NCBI GenBank assembly: GCA_031459935.1
Contig: JAVKHN010000008.1
Location: 1-61,103 of the forward strand
DNA: 61,103 nt
Direction: 5' to 3'
From: Sysuimicrobium calidum
GTDB lineage: Bacteria > Sysuimicrobiota > Sysuimicrobiia > Sysuimicrobiales > Sysuimicrobiaceae
In this document: positions 16,430-28,912 of the stretch, piece after piece
Layout of the letters: every line of letters starts with the position of its first letter
Numbering within the stretch: the stretch's first letter is position 1
Notes under the pieces: generated by a model
Told to the model about the DNA's origin: nothing
Database searches by the model: none
The model's input: only the letters and a program-made list of their open reading frames with translations
Made by a program: the position numbers and the translations under genes

Positions 16430-17496
16430 TGGGTTCCCTGCACCGCATCCGGGAGCGGCTGGAGGCGGAGGAGGCGGAGCGGCTCTCGCCCTACGCCACG
16501 TTGAGCCGGAATTCGCGGGGGAGGCAGGTCCCGGAACCCGAGGACGACCTGCGCACCTGCTTTCAGCGGGACCGGGATCGGGTGATCCACAGCAAGGCGT
16601 TTCGCCGGCTCAAGCACAAGACCCAGGTGTTCCTCGCCCCCGAGGGGGACCACTACCGGACCCGGCTCACCCACACCCTGGAGGTGGCTCAGATCGCCCG
16701 TACCATCGCCCGGGCCCTGCGGCTCAACGAGGACCTCACGGAAGCCATCGTGCTGGCCCACGACCTGGGGCACCCGCCCTTCGGACACGCGGGGGAAGCC
16801 GCCCTGGACGAGGCCATGCGGCCGTGGGGTGGGTTCCGGCACTCCGAGCAAAGCCTGCGGGTAGTAGACCTGCTGGAGCAGCGTCGCCGGTCCGACGGGA
16901 CGGTGGAGTGGGGGCTCAACCTCACGTGGGAGGTACGGAACGGAATTCTGGGGCACAGCAAGGGGGCCGCGGACATGCGGTTCGAGGGGGGGCTCCCGAC
17001 CACCCTGGAGGGGCAGGTGGTCCGGGTGGCGGACCGGATCGCCTACGTACACCACGACGTGGACGACGCGGTCCGGGCCGGCCTCCTCCGGGAGGAGGAG
17101 ATCCCCGCAGAGGTCCGGGAGGTGCTTGGCCCCACCCGGGGTCGATGGGTGGACGTCCTGGTGCGGGACGTGGTCACGAGCAGCGAGGGCCAGCCCCGGA
17201 TCACCATGAGCGAGCCCGTGCGGCAGGCCCTGGACCTGCTCAAGGACTTCCTGTTCGAGCGGGTCTATCTCAACCCCGTGGCGAAGGCGGAGGAACCGCG
17301 GGCCCAGCGCCTGCTTCAGATGCTCTTCGAGCACTTCCTGAACCATCCGGAACAGATCTCCCCGGAGTACCAGCGGCTCGTGGCCCTCGGCGAGCCCCTC
17401 CCCAGGGTGGTGTGTGACTTCCTCGCGGGAATGACGGATCGCTACGCGGTACGGATCGCGGAGTTCCTCTTCCTACCCAGGAGCTGGCCCCGCTAG
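16429..17496 (+). CDS. dGTPase-like HD-domain triphosphohydrolase
   Basis: A 355-residue HD-superfamily enzyme of the dGTP triphosphohydrolase type, splitting dNTPs to deoxynucleosides and triphosphate. It shows FQRDRDRVIHSKAFRRLKHK, the metal site in RLTHTLEVAQ (His) and LAHDLGHPPFGH (His-Asp), and a later VVRVADRIAYVHHDVDDA (Asp). The ATG overlaps the glyS stop as TGATG; a GTG one codon upstream is also possible. In many bacteria this gene precedes dnaG, as it does here after a terminator. Confidence 0.9.
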   Translation: MGSLHRIRERLEAEEAERLSPYATLSRNSRGRQVPEPEDDLRTCFQRDRDRVIHSKAFRRLKHKTQVFLAPEGDHYRTRLTHTLEVAQIARTIARALRLNEDLTEAIVLAHDLGHPPFGHAGEAALDEAMRPWGGFRHSEQSLRVVDLLEQRRRSDGTVEWGLNLTWEVRNGILGHSKGAADMRFEGGLPTTLEGQVVRVADRIAYVHHDVDDAVRAGLLREEEIPAEVREVLGPTRGRWVDVLVRDVVTSSEGQPRITMSEPVRQALDLLKDFLFERVYLNPVAKAEEPRAQRLLQMLFEHFLNHPEQISPEYQRLVALGEPLPRVVCDFLAGMTDRYAVRIAEFLFLPRSWPR

Positions 17497-17580
17497 CGGA
17501 AAAGCTTTCCGGCCCGGAAAGGAGGAGTTTCAGGATCGTTCGCGAAAAACGGACATTAGAAGGGCAGAGGGGGAGCGCGA

Positions 17581-17618
17581 GCGGGATCCGAGACGGGCGC
17601 TGCGGGTCCCGCCTTTTT
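17581..17618 (+). terminator. Rho-independent terminator after the glyQ-glyS-dGTPase unit
   Basis: GCGGGA (17581-17586) pairs with TCCCGC (17607-17612) and is followed by CTTTTT. It cleanly separates the synthetase/dGTPase transcript from dnaG. A second small stem, CGGAAA-AGC-TTTCCG, lies directly after the dGTPase stop. Confidence 0.65.
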
Positions 17619-17683
17619 GTCGGATCGGAAGCCGGGGGATTTCGAACCGTTTGAGGTCCCGGGGAGGAGAACGGGTGGGGAAT

Positions 17684-17697
17684 CCGGAACGTTCCGG
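17684..17697. promoter_or_regulatory. Perfect 14-base palindrome upstream of dnaG
   Basis: CCGGAACGTTCCGG is fully self-complementary and lies 30 bases before the dnaG start, in the 230-base gap after the dGTPase gene. It could be a repressor site. No clear -35/-10 pair was found next to it. Confidence 0.3.
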
Positions 17698-17726
17698 GAT
17701 GGCAAAGGAGGGATGGAAAGTCGAGG

Positions 17727-19472
17727 ATGGTGGCGGAGGAGATCCGGGAACAGATCCGATCGCGCGTGGATCTGGTGGAGCTGGCCTCCGCGTACGTCTC
17801 CCTGCGACGGAGCGGCCGGCGCTACGTGGGTCTGTGCCCGTTCCACAGTGAGAAGACCCCCTCCTTCACCGTGGACCGGGAGCGGGGCCTCTTTTACTGC
17901 TTCGGGTGCGGGGCCGGAGGAGACATCTTCGACTTCTTCATGCGGGCAGAGGGCGTCTCGTTCGGGGAGGCCCTGCGGGAGTTAAGCCGCCGGGCGGGTG
18001 TACCCCTGGAGGCTCGGCCGTCTGCGCAAGGGGAGATCGCTGGCCTACTCCGTGCCCTCGACGCCGCAGCACGTTTCTACCGGGAAACCCTCCTCCACCC
18101 CAACTGGGGGCGGCCGGGCCGGGAGTACCTCGCGCAGCGGGGGGTCAGTCCTCAGGTCGCGGAGCACTTCCGGCTGGGCTATGCCCCACTAGACCAGAGA
18201 GCGCTCCTCCAGCACCTCCTCTCGCGCGGGTATGCGGTGGAGGTCCTGGAGCGGGCAGGACTCGTGGGGCACCGCGAGCCGAGCGGGTACTACGATGTCT
18301 TCCGGGGGCGGCTCATGTTCCCCATCCTGGACCTCCAGGACCGGGCTGTGGCCTTCGGCGGCCGCGCCCTCCGGGAGGAGGATCAGCCGAAGTATCTCAA
18401 TTCCCGTGAGAGTCCGGTTTTTCACAAAGGACGGACCCTGTACGCCCTGAACTTCGCGCGGGAGGCCATCCGGAAGCGGGGCTACGCGGTCGTGGTGGAG
18501 GGGTACATGGACGCCATCGCCTGCCACCAGTACGGCATCCACCACGTGGTGGCCTCCCTGGGTACGGTCCTCACCCCGGATCAGGTGGCGTTGCTGCGCC
18601 GGTTCACCAGCTCCGCAGTACTGGTCTACGACTCCGATGAGGCGGGGCAGCGGGCTGCGGTTCGGGCCTTACCCCTCTTCGAGGAGGCGGGCCTGGACGT
18701 GCGGGCCGTCACCCTCCCGGAGGGGATGGACCCGGACCTGTTCCTGCGTCGAGCCGGCCCGGACGCCTTCCTGCGGGCGGTGGAAGGAGCCCAGTCCGTG
18801 TTCCACTTCCGGCTGGACTACCTCCTGCGTGTACATTCCCCCCAAACGGTGGAAGGAAAAATCCGGATCGTTGACGAACTGGTCCCGCTGCTAGCCAGCT
18901 ACCGGCACGAACTGGCCCGCGACGAGTACCTGGCACAGCTCGTCAAGCGACTCGGAGTTCCGGAGGAGGTGGTTCGCCGCCGCGCCGGTGCGCTGCGGCC
19001 CGGGAGAGGGGGGCGCAGAGGGGATGGTGCGTTCGACCCCGCCCGAATCGCGGTGGAGCGGGCCAGCGAGCGGCCGGTGGTGGAACGGTACCTGCTGATG
19101 CTGATGTTGGACGATGAGCTGGCCCGGGAACGCCTCCTTCAGGAGCTGGGGGAGGAGGACTTCGCGGACGAGACGCACCGGGAGATCTTCCGGGCCCTCT
19201 CGCAGGCCCCCGGAGACGTCCACGCGGCCCGGAGGGCCCTGAGGGAGGAAGCCCGGGCGGTCCTCGATCGTCTGATCTTCAGCGAGCGGCCGCCCATCCC
19301 CGACCTGGAAGGGGGGCTCGGGCGCCTCCGGGAGGCCCAGCGGAAGGAACGGATCGCCGCGCTCGTTCGTGAGTTAGAGGAGGCGCAGCGATCCGGGGAC
19401 CCGGAAGCGGTACGTCGGATCCAGGAGGAACTCCAGCGTCTTCGACAAGACCAGCCTGGGAAGGGGACCTGA
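17727..19472 (+). CDS. dnaG: DNA primase
   Basis: A 581-residue primase that makes RNA primers at the replication fork. The zinc-binding domain has Cys37, His40, Cys58 and Cys61 (LCPFH...YCFGCG). The RNA-polymerase/TOPRIM core shows VVVEGYMDAIACHQYG near residue 253 and VYDSDEAGQRAA near 300. A C-terminal helical region rich in Glu and Arg would bind DnaB. Its end lies six bases before rpoD, the classic macromolecular synthesis arrangement. Confidence 0.97.
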   Translation: MVAEEIREQIRSRVDLVELASAYVSLRRSGRRYVGLCPFHSEKTPSFTVDRERGLFYCFGCGAGGDIFDFFMRAEGVSFGEALRELSRRAGVPLEARPSAQGEIAGLLRALDAAARFYRETLLHPNWGRPGREYLAQRGVSPQVAEHFRLGYAPLDQRALLQHLLSRGYAVEVLERAGLVGHREPSGYYDVFRGRLMFPILDLQDRAVAFGGRALREEDQPKYLNSRESPVFHKGRTLYALNFAREAIRKRGYAVVVEGYMDAIACHQYGIHHVVASLGTVLTPDQVALLRRFTSSAVLVYDSDEAGQRAAVRALPLFEEAGLDVRAVTLPEGMDPDLFLRRAGPDAFLRAVEGAQSVFHFRLDYLLRVHSPQTVEGKIRIVDELVPLLASYRHELARDEYLAQLVKRLGVPEEVVRRRAGALRPGRGGRRGDGAFDPARIAVERASERPVVERYLLMLMLDDELARERLLQELGEEDFADETHREIFRALSQAPGDVHAARRALREEARAVLDRLIFSERPPIPDLEGGLGRLREAQRKERIAALVRELEEAQRSGDPEAVRRIQEELQRLRQDQPGKGT

Positions 19473-19478
19473 GGAACG

Positions 19479-20590
<1,112 letters not shown>

Positions 20591-20591
<1 letters not shown>

Positions 20592-21844
20592 TGCGATTCG
20601 AGGTCAGAGATCCTACCCTCGCGCCCCTGGGGCGCGACCGCATCGCGTGGGCGGAGCGGGAGATGCCCGTGGTGCGGCTCATCCGGGACCGGTTCGCCCG
20701 GGAGAGGCCCCTTGCGGGGCATCGCGTGGCCGCATGTCTGCACGTCACCAGCGAGACCGCAGTCCTGGTGCGGACCCTGGTGGCGGGGGGAGCGGAGGTG
20801 GCCCTGTGCGCCAGCAACCCCCTCTCCACGCAGGACGAGGTGGCCGCGGCCCTGGCGGAGGAGGGGGTGCGGGTCTTCGCCGTCCGCGGGGAGAACCGCG
20901 AGACCTATTACCGCCACATCCAGCAGGCCCTGGAGCTCCGGCCGCACCTCACCCTGGATGACGGCGCGGACCTCGTGACCACCCTCCATACCCGGCGTAC
21001 GGACCTGCTGGAAGGCGTGGTGGGTGGAACGGAGGAGACCACCACGGGCGTCCTGCGGCTTCGGGCGATGGCCCGGGAAGGAGCCCTGCGGTATCCCATT
21101 GTGGCGGTGAACGACGCGAAGACCAAGCAGTGGTTCGACAACCGCTACGGGACCGGGCAGTCGGCCCTGGATGGAATCCTGCGGGCCACCAACCTCCTGC
21201 TGGCGGGCCGGAAGGTGGTGGTGTGCGGATACGGAGCCTGCGGCCGGGGGGTGGCGGCCCGAGCACGGGGGCTCGGCGCGCACGTGATCGTCACGGAGGT
21301 GGATCCGCTCCCGGCCCTGGAGGCGGTGATGGACGGGTTCGCGGTGATGCCCTCCCTACTGGCCGCCCGGGTGGGGGAGGTGTTCGTGACGGTGACCGGG
21401 AACCGCGGGGTCCTGCGACGGGAGCACTTCGAGGAGATGCGGGACGGGGCGGTCCTCGCGAACGCGGGCCACTTCAACGTAGAGATCGATCTGGAGGCCC
21501 TGGAGGCCATGAGCATACGGCGGCGGCGGGTGCGGGAGCACGTGGACGAGTACACCCTCCCGGATGGCCGGCGGCTGTACGTGCTGGCAGAGGGGCGGCT
21601 CGTGAACCTGGCGGCCGCGGAGGGGCATCCCGCCGCGGTCATGGACATGTCGTTTGCGAACCAGGCCCTGTGCGTGGAGTGGCTCGTGCGCGCAGGACGC
21701 GAGCTGGCGCCCCAGGTGCACCCGGTGCCGGAGGCCATCGACCGGCAGGTGGCGGCCCTGAAGCTGGAGAGCATGGGCGTGCGGATCGACGAGCTCACCC
21801 CGGAGCAGCGAGCGTACCTGGAGTCCTGGCGGGAGGGGACCTGA
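20591..21844 (+). CDS. ahcY: Adenosylhomocysteinase
   Basis: A 417-residue S-adenosylhomocysteine hydrolase, cleaving SAH to adenosine and homocysteine to relieve inhibition of methyltransferases. It shows CLHVTSETAVLVRTL, GTEETTTGVLRL, the NAD-site motif VVVCGYGACGRGVAARARG, VNDAKTKQWFDNRYGTGQS, ANAGHFNVEID, and the C-terminal EGHPAAVMDMSFANQAL. The GTG start shares its G with the rpoD TAG stop, so it is translationally coupled to the sigma factor gene, an unusual partner. Confidence 0.95.
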
Positions 21845-21869
21845 GACGGTATCCGCACGGAGGTGGGGT

Positions 21870-22751
21870 GTGCGCATCGGCGTGGTGTTTCCCCAGACGG
21901 AGATCGGGAACGATCCGGGGGTCATCCGGGAGTTCGCGCAGGCGGTGGAGGAGATGGGCTACCACCACCTGCTGGCCTACGAGCATGTGTTGGGTGCCAC
22001 CCCGGATCGGCTCCGGGAACTGGGAGTGCCCAGACCTCCCTACACCCACGAATCGCCCTTCCACGAGCCCTTCGTGCTCTTCGGCTACCTGAGCGCGGTG
22101 ACCTCCAGGCTGGAGCTCACCACGGGCATCGTCATCCTGCCCCAGCGGCAGACGGTGCTGGTCGCCAAACAGGCCGCGGAGGTGGACGTGCTGAGCCGCG
22201 GCCGCCTGCGCCTGGGCGTGGGGTTGGGCTGGAACCCCGTGGAATACGAGGCCCTGCGGGAGAATTTCCGGAACCGCGGGCGGCGGGTGGAGGAGCAGAT
22301 CGCGCTGTTGCGCCTGCTGTGGACACAGGAACTGGTGGACTTCGAGGGCCGCTACCACCGGATCCGCCGCGCGGGCATCAATCCGCTGCCCGTACAGCGC
22401 CCCATTCCGGTCTGGATGGGCGGGAGTGCGGATCGGGCCCTGCGCCGCCTGAGCCGGATCGCGGACGGGTGGATCTCCCAGCTGGCGCCCACCCCCCAGG
22501 CCGCAGAGCTCTTGGACCGAGTGCGCGGGTATGTGCGGGAGGCGGGCCGCGATCCGGACCGGTTCGGGATCGAGGGCCGCGTGCACCTGGGGGAGATCCC
22601 ACCCGAGCGGTGGCCCGAGGCGGTCCGCATGTGGAAGGAGTGGGGGGGCACCCACCTCAGCGTGAACACCATGCGTAGCGGGTTGCGGATCGTAGAAGAG
22701 CACCTCGCTTCCCTCCGGCGGTTCCGGGAAGCCGTCTCCGGACTCCTCTAG
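21870..22751 (+). CDS. LLM-class (F420/FMN-dependent) oxidoreductase
   Basis: A 293-residue luciferase-like TIM-barrel protein. The N-terminus MRIGVVFPQTEIGNDPG, the LTTGIVILPQRQTVLVAKQAAEVD strand-helix unit (positions about 87-111) and RLRLGVGLGWNPVEYEAL are typical of coenzyme F420-dependent LLM oxidoreductases. The segment IPVWMGGSADRALRR is the usual middle motif. Cofactor choice (F420 or FMN) cannot be settled from sequence by eye. The GTG start lies 25 bases after ahcY; the substrate is unknown. Confidence 0.85.
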   Translation: MRIGVVFPQTEIGNDPGVIREFAQAVEEMGYHHLLAYEHVLGATPDRLRELGVPRPPYTHESPFHEPFVLFGYLSAVTSRLELTTGIVILPQRQTVLVAKQAAEVDVLSRGRLRLGVGLGWNPVEYEALRENFRNRGRRVEEQIALLRLLWTQELVDFEGRYHRIRRAGINPLPVQRPIPVWMGGSADRALRRLSRIADGWISQLAPTPQAAELLDRVRGYVREAGRDPDRFGIEGRVHLGEIPPERWPEAVRMWKEWGGTHLSVNTMRSGLRIVEEHLASLRRFREAVSGLL

Positions 22752-22793
22752 TCCCTCTGCCAAAACGCCCTCGGAGCCCGTTTGTCTGTGCGG

Positions 22794-23537
22794 ATGGGAT
22801 CCCGAGGGAACAGCTGCCTGTGGGGGCTCCTCCGGCCCTGGCTCGGGACCGTCCTGGAGCTTCTGTTCCCTCCCCGCTGCCAGGTGTGCGGGGCGGGAGG
22901 GAGCTTCCCCCTGTGCGGGAACTGCCTGGGGCGGTTCTCCCGCATTGGGCCGCCCATTTGCCAGGTGTGCGGCCGGCCCCTCCGGGGCCCCCCGGACTTC
23001 ACGTTCACGTGTATCCGGTGCCGAGCCTACAGGGAGCCGTTGCGGGTGCGGGCCTTCGGGCTCTACGAGGGCCGCCTGCGGGACGCCCTGCACGCCTTCA
23101 AATACCGCCGCCGGATCGCGCTCGCGGACCCCCTGGGACAGGCGCTGGCGGAGGTGGTCCGGGAGGATACAACCCTTTCCGCGGCGGAGGCCCTCGTCCC
23201 GGTGCCACTGCACCCGCGGCGGGAGAGGGAACGGGGCTTCAACCAGGCCGAGGAACTGGCGAAGAGGATCGCGCGGCACGTCGGGATCCCCCTCCTTCGG
23301 GCTCTCGTGCGGGTTCGCCCCACGATGCCTCAGGTGGGCCTTCCGGAGGCGGAGCGCCGGGGCAACGTCCGGGGTGCCTTTGCCGTGTGCGCGCCCGTAC
23401 GGGGATTCCAGGTGGTGCTCGTGGACGACGTGCTCACCACGGGCAGCACCCTGGCAGAGTGCGCCCGGACGCTCCGGAGGGCGGGCGGGAGGGTGGTGGG
23501 GGCGGTGGTGGTGGCTATGGCGCTCCGGGACCGGTAG
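22794..23537 (+). CDS. comF: ComF family phosphoribosyltransferase-like protein
   Basis: A 247-residue ComF/GntX-type protein. The N-terminal zinc region has two CxxC pairs of knuckles (CQVCGAGG, CGNC, CQVCG, CIRC), followed by a PRTase fold with ALVPVPLHPRRERERGFNQAE and the PRPP-binding loop VVLVDDVLTTGSTL. ComF supports uptake of single-stranded DNA in naturally competent bacteria, where it acts with DprA and PriA. The ATG at 22794 is chosen; in-frame TTG at 22782 and GTG at 22788 are alternatives. The other competence genes are not in the window. Confidence 0.87.
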   Translation: MGSRGNSCLWGLLRPWLGTVLELLFPPRCQVCGAGGSFPLCGNCLGRFSRIGPPICQVCGRPLRGPPDFTFTCIRCRAYREPLRVRAFGLYEGRLRDALHAFKYRRRIALADPLGQALAEVVREDTTLSAAEALVPVPLHPRRERERGFNQAEELAKRIARHVGIPLLRALVRVRPTMPQVGLPEAERRGNVRGAFAVCAPVRGFQVVLVDDVLTTGSTLAECARTLRRAGGRVVGAVVVAMALRDR

Positions 23538-23555
23538 CCCGCCCTGCCGACCCCC

Positions 23556-24257
23556 TCACCCCAGAAACGCGGAGAGCAGCCGATCTTCCAGATCCTTGCT
23601 GACCTCGGAGAGGTCCTTCATGGTGTCCACGCCCTTCCAGTACGCCCGGGACCGGAACCCGCCCAACCGGCCTTCCGCGGCGAGACGGGGGAAGGTGGTG
23701 GTCTCGTGGTCCCCCACCTCCGGGAGCAGCGCCTCGACCTCCCGGTTCAGTACGTAGATCCCCGCGTTGATCCAGTAAGGCAGCTCCGGCTTCTCCCGGA
23801 AGGCCACGATCCGGTCGTCCTCCGCCACCTCCACGATGCCGTAGGGGCTGACGAAGGGCGTGAGGACGACGGTCACGAGCCACCCGTTCATCCGGTGCTG
23901 GGCCAGCACCTCCTGGATCCGCACGTTGGTGATGACGTCCCCGTTGGTGGCGATGCACACATCCCCCTCCACAAGCCCCATGGCCTGCCGGAGGGCCCCG
24001 CCCCGGCCCAGGGGCTCCTCCTCTACGGAGTACCGGATCCGCACCCCCCACTTCCGGCCATCCCCGAAGTAGTCCCGGATCACCTCGTGCCGGTAACCGC
24101 AGGCGATCACGATGTCCGCGATCCCCTGCACCCGCAGCCACTGGATCTGGTAGCCCAGGATGGGAATCCCCAGCACCTCCACCATGGGCTTGGGGCGGTC
24201 CTGGGTGTAAGGACGCAGCCGTTCCCCCTTTCCCCCGGCGAGGATGATGGCCTGCAT
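23556..24257 (-). CDS. Sugar-phosphate nucleotidyltransferase
   Basis: A 233-residue NTP_transferase enzyme making an NDP-sugar. It starts MQAIILAGGKGERLRPYT, the nucleotide-binding loop, then RPKPMVEVLG. Motifs for sugar binding are CIATNGDVITN (metal Asp), YGIVEVAEDDRI, EKPELPYWINAGIYVL and YWKGVDTMKDL. It lacks the C-terminal left-handed helix of longer pyrophosphorylases, so it is a short-form enzyme. The ATG at 24257 has GGAGG seven bases before it. It converges on comF and diverges from hisS. Guanylyl or thymidylyl specificity is not visible. Confidence 0.88.
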   Translation of the reverse strand: MQAIILAGGKGERLRPYTQDRPKPMVEVLGIPILGYQIQWLRVQGIADIVIACGYRHEVIRDYFGDGRKWGVRIRYSVEEEPLGRGGALRQAMGLVEGDVCIATNGDVITNVRIQEVLAQHRMNGWLVTVVLTPFVSPYGIVEVAEDDRIVAFREKPELPYWINAGIYVLNREVEALLPEVGDHETTTFPRLAAEGRLGGFRSRAYWKGVDTMKDLSEVSKDLEDRLLSAFLG

Positions 24258-24303
24258 GTCCACCTCCCGCGCTCTCAGAACGGAGCCTTCGCACCGCCAT
24301 TTT

Positions 24304-24315
24304 GCCACGCGTGGC
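24304..24315. promoter_or_regulatory. Perfect palindrome overlapping the hisS -35 region
   Basis: GCCACGCGTGGC is a perfect 12-base palindrome. It covers part of the proposed -35 of the hisS promoter, so a protein bound here would block that promoter. Which protein is unknown. Confidence 0.35.
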
Positions 24316-24340
24316 ACGGGTCCCACCACTCTGGTACAAT
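24312..24340 (+). promoter_or_regulatory. Promoter of hisS-aspS
   Basis: The -10 is TACAAT at 24335-24340 with an upstream TGG, forming an extended -10 (TGnTACAAT). A weak -35, TGGCAC, lies 17 bases upstream at 24312-24317. The predicted start near 24347 gives an 87-base leader. Confidence 0.6.
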
Positions 24341-24362
24341 CCCAGAAAGGCGAGCGGGATCG

Positions 24363-24420
24363 GTGGCCGGAGGCCACACAGCGTCGCTCCGTTCCTCCCC
24401 GCGGGCGGAGCGCTTTGATT
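24363..24420 (+). promoter_or_regulatory. Structured leader of hisS
   Basis: Two hairpins lie between the promoter and hisS: GTGGCC-GGA-GGCCAC (24363-24377) and CGCTCCG/CGGAGCG (24385-24391 with 24406-24412), the second followed by CTTTGATTT. The arrangement could act as an attenuator. The leader is too short for a standard T-box and no T-box sequence was found. Confidence 0.35.
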
Positions 24421-24433
24421 TGGAGGGGTCCCC

Positions 24434-25695
24434 ATGACGAAGTACCAGGCACCCCGCGGGATGCGGGACGTGCTCCCTCCGGAGTCGGAGCGGTGGCAGC
24501 GGGTGCTTGCCCGGTGTCGGGAGTTCGCGCACCGGTACGGGTACCGGGAGATCCGGACTCCCGTGTTGGAGCACACGGAGGTGTTCCTGCGGGGCGTGGG
24601 AGAGGGGACGGACATCGTGGACAAGGAGATGTACACCTTCACGGATCGGGGGGGACGCAGCCTCACCCTCCGGCCTGAAGGAACGGCCGCGGTGATGCGG
24701 GCGTACATCGAACACGGCCTCCACACCTGGCCGCAGCCCGTGAAGCTGTACTACATCGCGGAGATGTTCCGCTACGACCGCCCGCAGGCGGGACGGTACC
24801 GGCAGCACACCCAGTTCGGCGCGGAGATCCTGGGCAGCGCCTCTCCTGCCGCGGACGTGGAGGTGCTTGCACTCCCGATCCGAATCCTGCAGAGCCTTGG
24901 GTTGCAGGAGGTCCGGGTGCACCTCAACAGCGTGGGGGATGCGGCCTGCCGGCCGTCCTACGTCCGACGGGTCCGGGAGTACTTCGAGCGGTTCGTGGAC
25001 GAGCTGGACGAGGACAGCCGCCGACGGCTGCAGACGAACCCGCTGCGGATCTTCGACTCCAAGGTGGAGCGCACCCGGGAGATCGCCCAGGATGCGCCCA
25101 AGATGCTGGACTACCTCTGTGACGCGTGCCGGGCGCACTTCGAGGGGGTCGTGCGCCGGTTCGCGTGGCTCGGGATTCCCACGGAGGTGGATCCCTTCAT
25201 CGTGCGGGGACTCGACTACTACACCCGGACGGCCGCAGAGGTCTTCAGCGGGAGACTCGGCGCGCAGAACGCGGTCTTCGGCGGCGGGCGGTACGATGGA
25301 CTCGCGGAGGCCCTGGGAGGACCCCCGACACCCGGTGTGGGCTTCGGCCTGGGCATCGAGCGGTTGCTGCTGGTCCTGGAGCAGGCGGGGTTGATGCCGG
25401 AGGACACCTGGCGGGTGGAGGTGTACGTGGCGAGCAGCGGCCCGCGGGCAGAGGAGGAGGCCTTCGGGCTCCTGGACCGGCTGCGGGAAGTCGGGTTCCG
25501 GGCTGAGGGAGACCTCATGGGCCGCAGTCTCAGCGCCCAGCTGCGGCACGCGGCGCGCCTTGGCGCGCAACACGCGGTGATCCTGGAGGACGCGGGCCTG
25601 GAGCGGAAGGAGGCGGTGGTGCGGGACCTCCGGACGGGCGTGCAACGGACGGTCTCCCTGGACCGGGTGGTGGGAGCCCTCCGGGAGGGAGTGGG

Positions 25696-25699
<4 letters not shown>
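24434..25699 (+). CDS. hisS: Histidyl-tRNA synthetase
   Basis: A 421-residue class II synthetase. Motif 1 follows the start (APRGMRDVLPPES), motif 2 appears as YYIAEMFRYDRPQAGRYRQHTQFGAE, and the histidine-binding motif as VRGLDYYTRTAAEVF. Motif 3 is PGVGFGLGIERLLLVLE, and a C-terminal anticodon-binding domain follows. It starts with ATG after GGAGGGG. Its end overlaps aspS by four bases, an arrangement shared with many bacteria. Confidence 0.96.
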
Positions 25700-27468
<1,769 letters not shown>

Positions 27469-27510
27469 GTGGCTTGTCCATCTGCCCGGGAGGTGCCATC
27501 CTGAGCCTGG

Positions 27511-28860
27511 ATGGCGCTGTTTGAACCGGATCCGACCTCGCTCCCCCTCGCGGCACGGATGCGGCCGCGTACCCTGGAGGAGTTCGTGGGGCAGCGGCAC
27601 CTGGTGGAGCCCGGCAGGTTCCTCCACCGGCTCGTAGCTTCCGGGGAGCTCGCCTCCCTGATCCTCTACGGCCCCCCGGGAACCGGCAAGACCTCCCTGG
27701 CCCGGGTCTTGAGCAATGCCCTCCGTGCCCACTTCGTCTCCCTCAACGCGGTCACGAGCGGCGTGGCGGACGTACGGCGGGTGATCCAGGAGGCCCGGGA
27801 TCGGCTCCGCTACCGGAGGGAGCGCACCGTGCTCTTCATCGACGAGATCCACCGGTTCAACCGGGCCCAGCAGGACCTCCTGCTCCCCGCGGTGGAGGAC
27901 GGGACCGTGGTGCTCATCGGTGCCACCACCCAGAACCCCTTCTTCGACGTGAATCCCACCCTGCTCTCCCGCTGCCGCCTCCTCCGCCTGGAACCCCTGC
28001 GGCCGGAGGAGCTCAAGGAGATCGTGGAGCGGGCCCTGCAGGACCCCGAGCGGGGACTCGGGCGGGAACGGGTGGAGCTCAGCCCGGAGGCTCTGGCGCA
28101 CCTGGTGGATGCCGCGAGCGGGGACGCCCGGGTGGCCCTCAACGCCCTGGAGGTGGCGGTCCGGACCACGCCCCCGGATGCGGACGGCGTCCGACGGGTG
28201 GGGCTCCCGGCGGTGGAGGAGGCGTTGCAGCGGCGGGTGATCCGGTACGACAAGTCCGGGGAGGAGCACTACGACGTGGCGAGCGCCTTCATCAAGAGCC
28301 TGCGGGGCTCGGATCCGGACGCCGCGGTGTACTGGCTCGTGCGGATGCTGGAGGCCGGGGAGGATCCCCGGTTCATCGCCCGTCGCCTGGTGGTGCACGC
28401 GGCGGAGGATGTGGGGCTTGCGGATCCCCTGGCGCTTGTGGTGGCCATTGCGGCCGCGCACGCGGTGGAATTCGTGGGCCTCCCGGAGGCCCAGATCCCC
28501 CTCGCGGAAGCCGCCCTCTACATCGCGTGCGCGCCGAAGAGCAACGCGGTGGTGCGGGCTTTGGCTCAGGCCCGTTCAGATCTGGAACGTCTCCCCGCGC
28601 TGCCGGTTCCCCCGCACCTGCGGGACGCTTCCTATCCGGGAGCCGCGCGGCTCGGTCACGGCCGGGAGTACCGCTACCCGCACGACTTTCCCGGCGGGTT
28701 CGTAGAACAGGACTACCTCCCCGAGAACCTCCGGGGACGTGTGTACTACGAGCCCACGGATCGGGGACGCGAGGCGGAGATCCGGGAGCGCCTGGAGCGC
28801 CTGTGGAAGGACCGCCGGCGCCAGCCCAGGGACACCCCCCGGGATTCCCCGTCCGGGTGA
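27511..28860 (+). CDS. rarA: Replication-associated recombination protein RarA (MgsA)
   Basis: A 449-residue clamp-loader-like AAA+ ATPase acting at stalled forks. It shows RPRTLEEFVGQRHLV, Walker A YGPPGTGKTS, Walker B VLFIDEIHRFNRAQQD, the sensor GATTQNPFFDVNP, and the family C-terminal domain (YPHDFPGGFVEQDYLP near residues 392-407). Its length fits the family. It lies 42 bases downstream of aspS and converges with the next gene. Its tail, rich in Arg and Pro, is poorly conserved. Confidence 0.94.
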   Translation: MALFEPDPTSLPLAARMRPRTLEEFVGQRHLVEPGRFLHRLVASGELASLILYGPPGTGKTSLARVLSNALRAHFVSLNAVTSGVADVRRVIQEARDRLRYRRERTVLFIDEIHRFNRAQQDLLLPAVEDGTVVLIGATTQNPFFDVNPTLLSRCRLLRLEPLRPEELKEIVERALQDPERGLGRERVELSPEALAHLVDAASGDARVALNALEVAVRTTPPDADGVRRVGLPAVEEALQRRVIRYDKSGEEHYDVASAFIKSLRGSDPDAAVYWLVRMLEAGEDPRFIARRLVVHAAEDVGLADPLALVVAIAAAHAVEFVGLPEAQIPLAEAALYIACAPKSNAVVRALAQARSDLERLPALPVPPHLRDASYPGAARLGHGREYRYPHDFPGGFVEQDYLPENLRGRVYYEPTDRGREAEIRERLERLWKDRRRQPRDTPRDSPSG

Positions 28861-28912
28861 TGTCGCCTCGTTCCGGTCCCCGGCCCTTCCGGTAGGCAGC
28901 GAGCCGCTTCCG

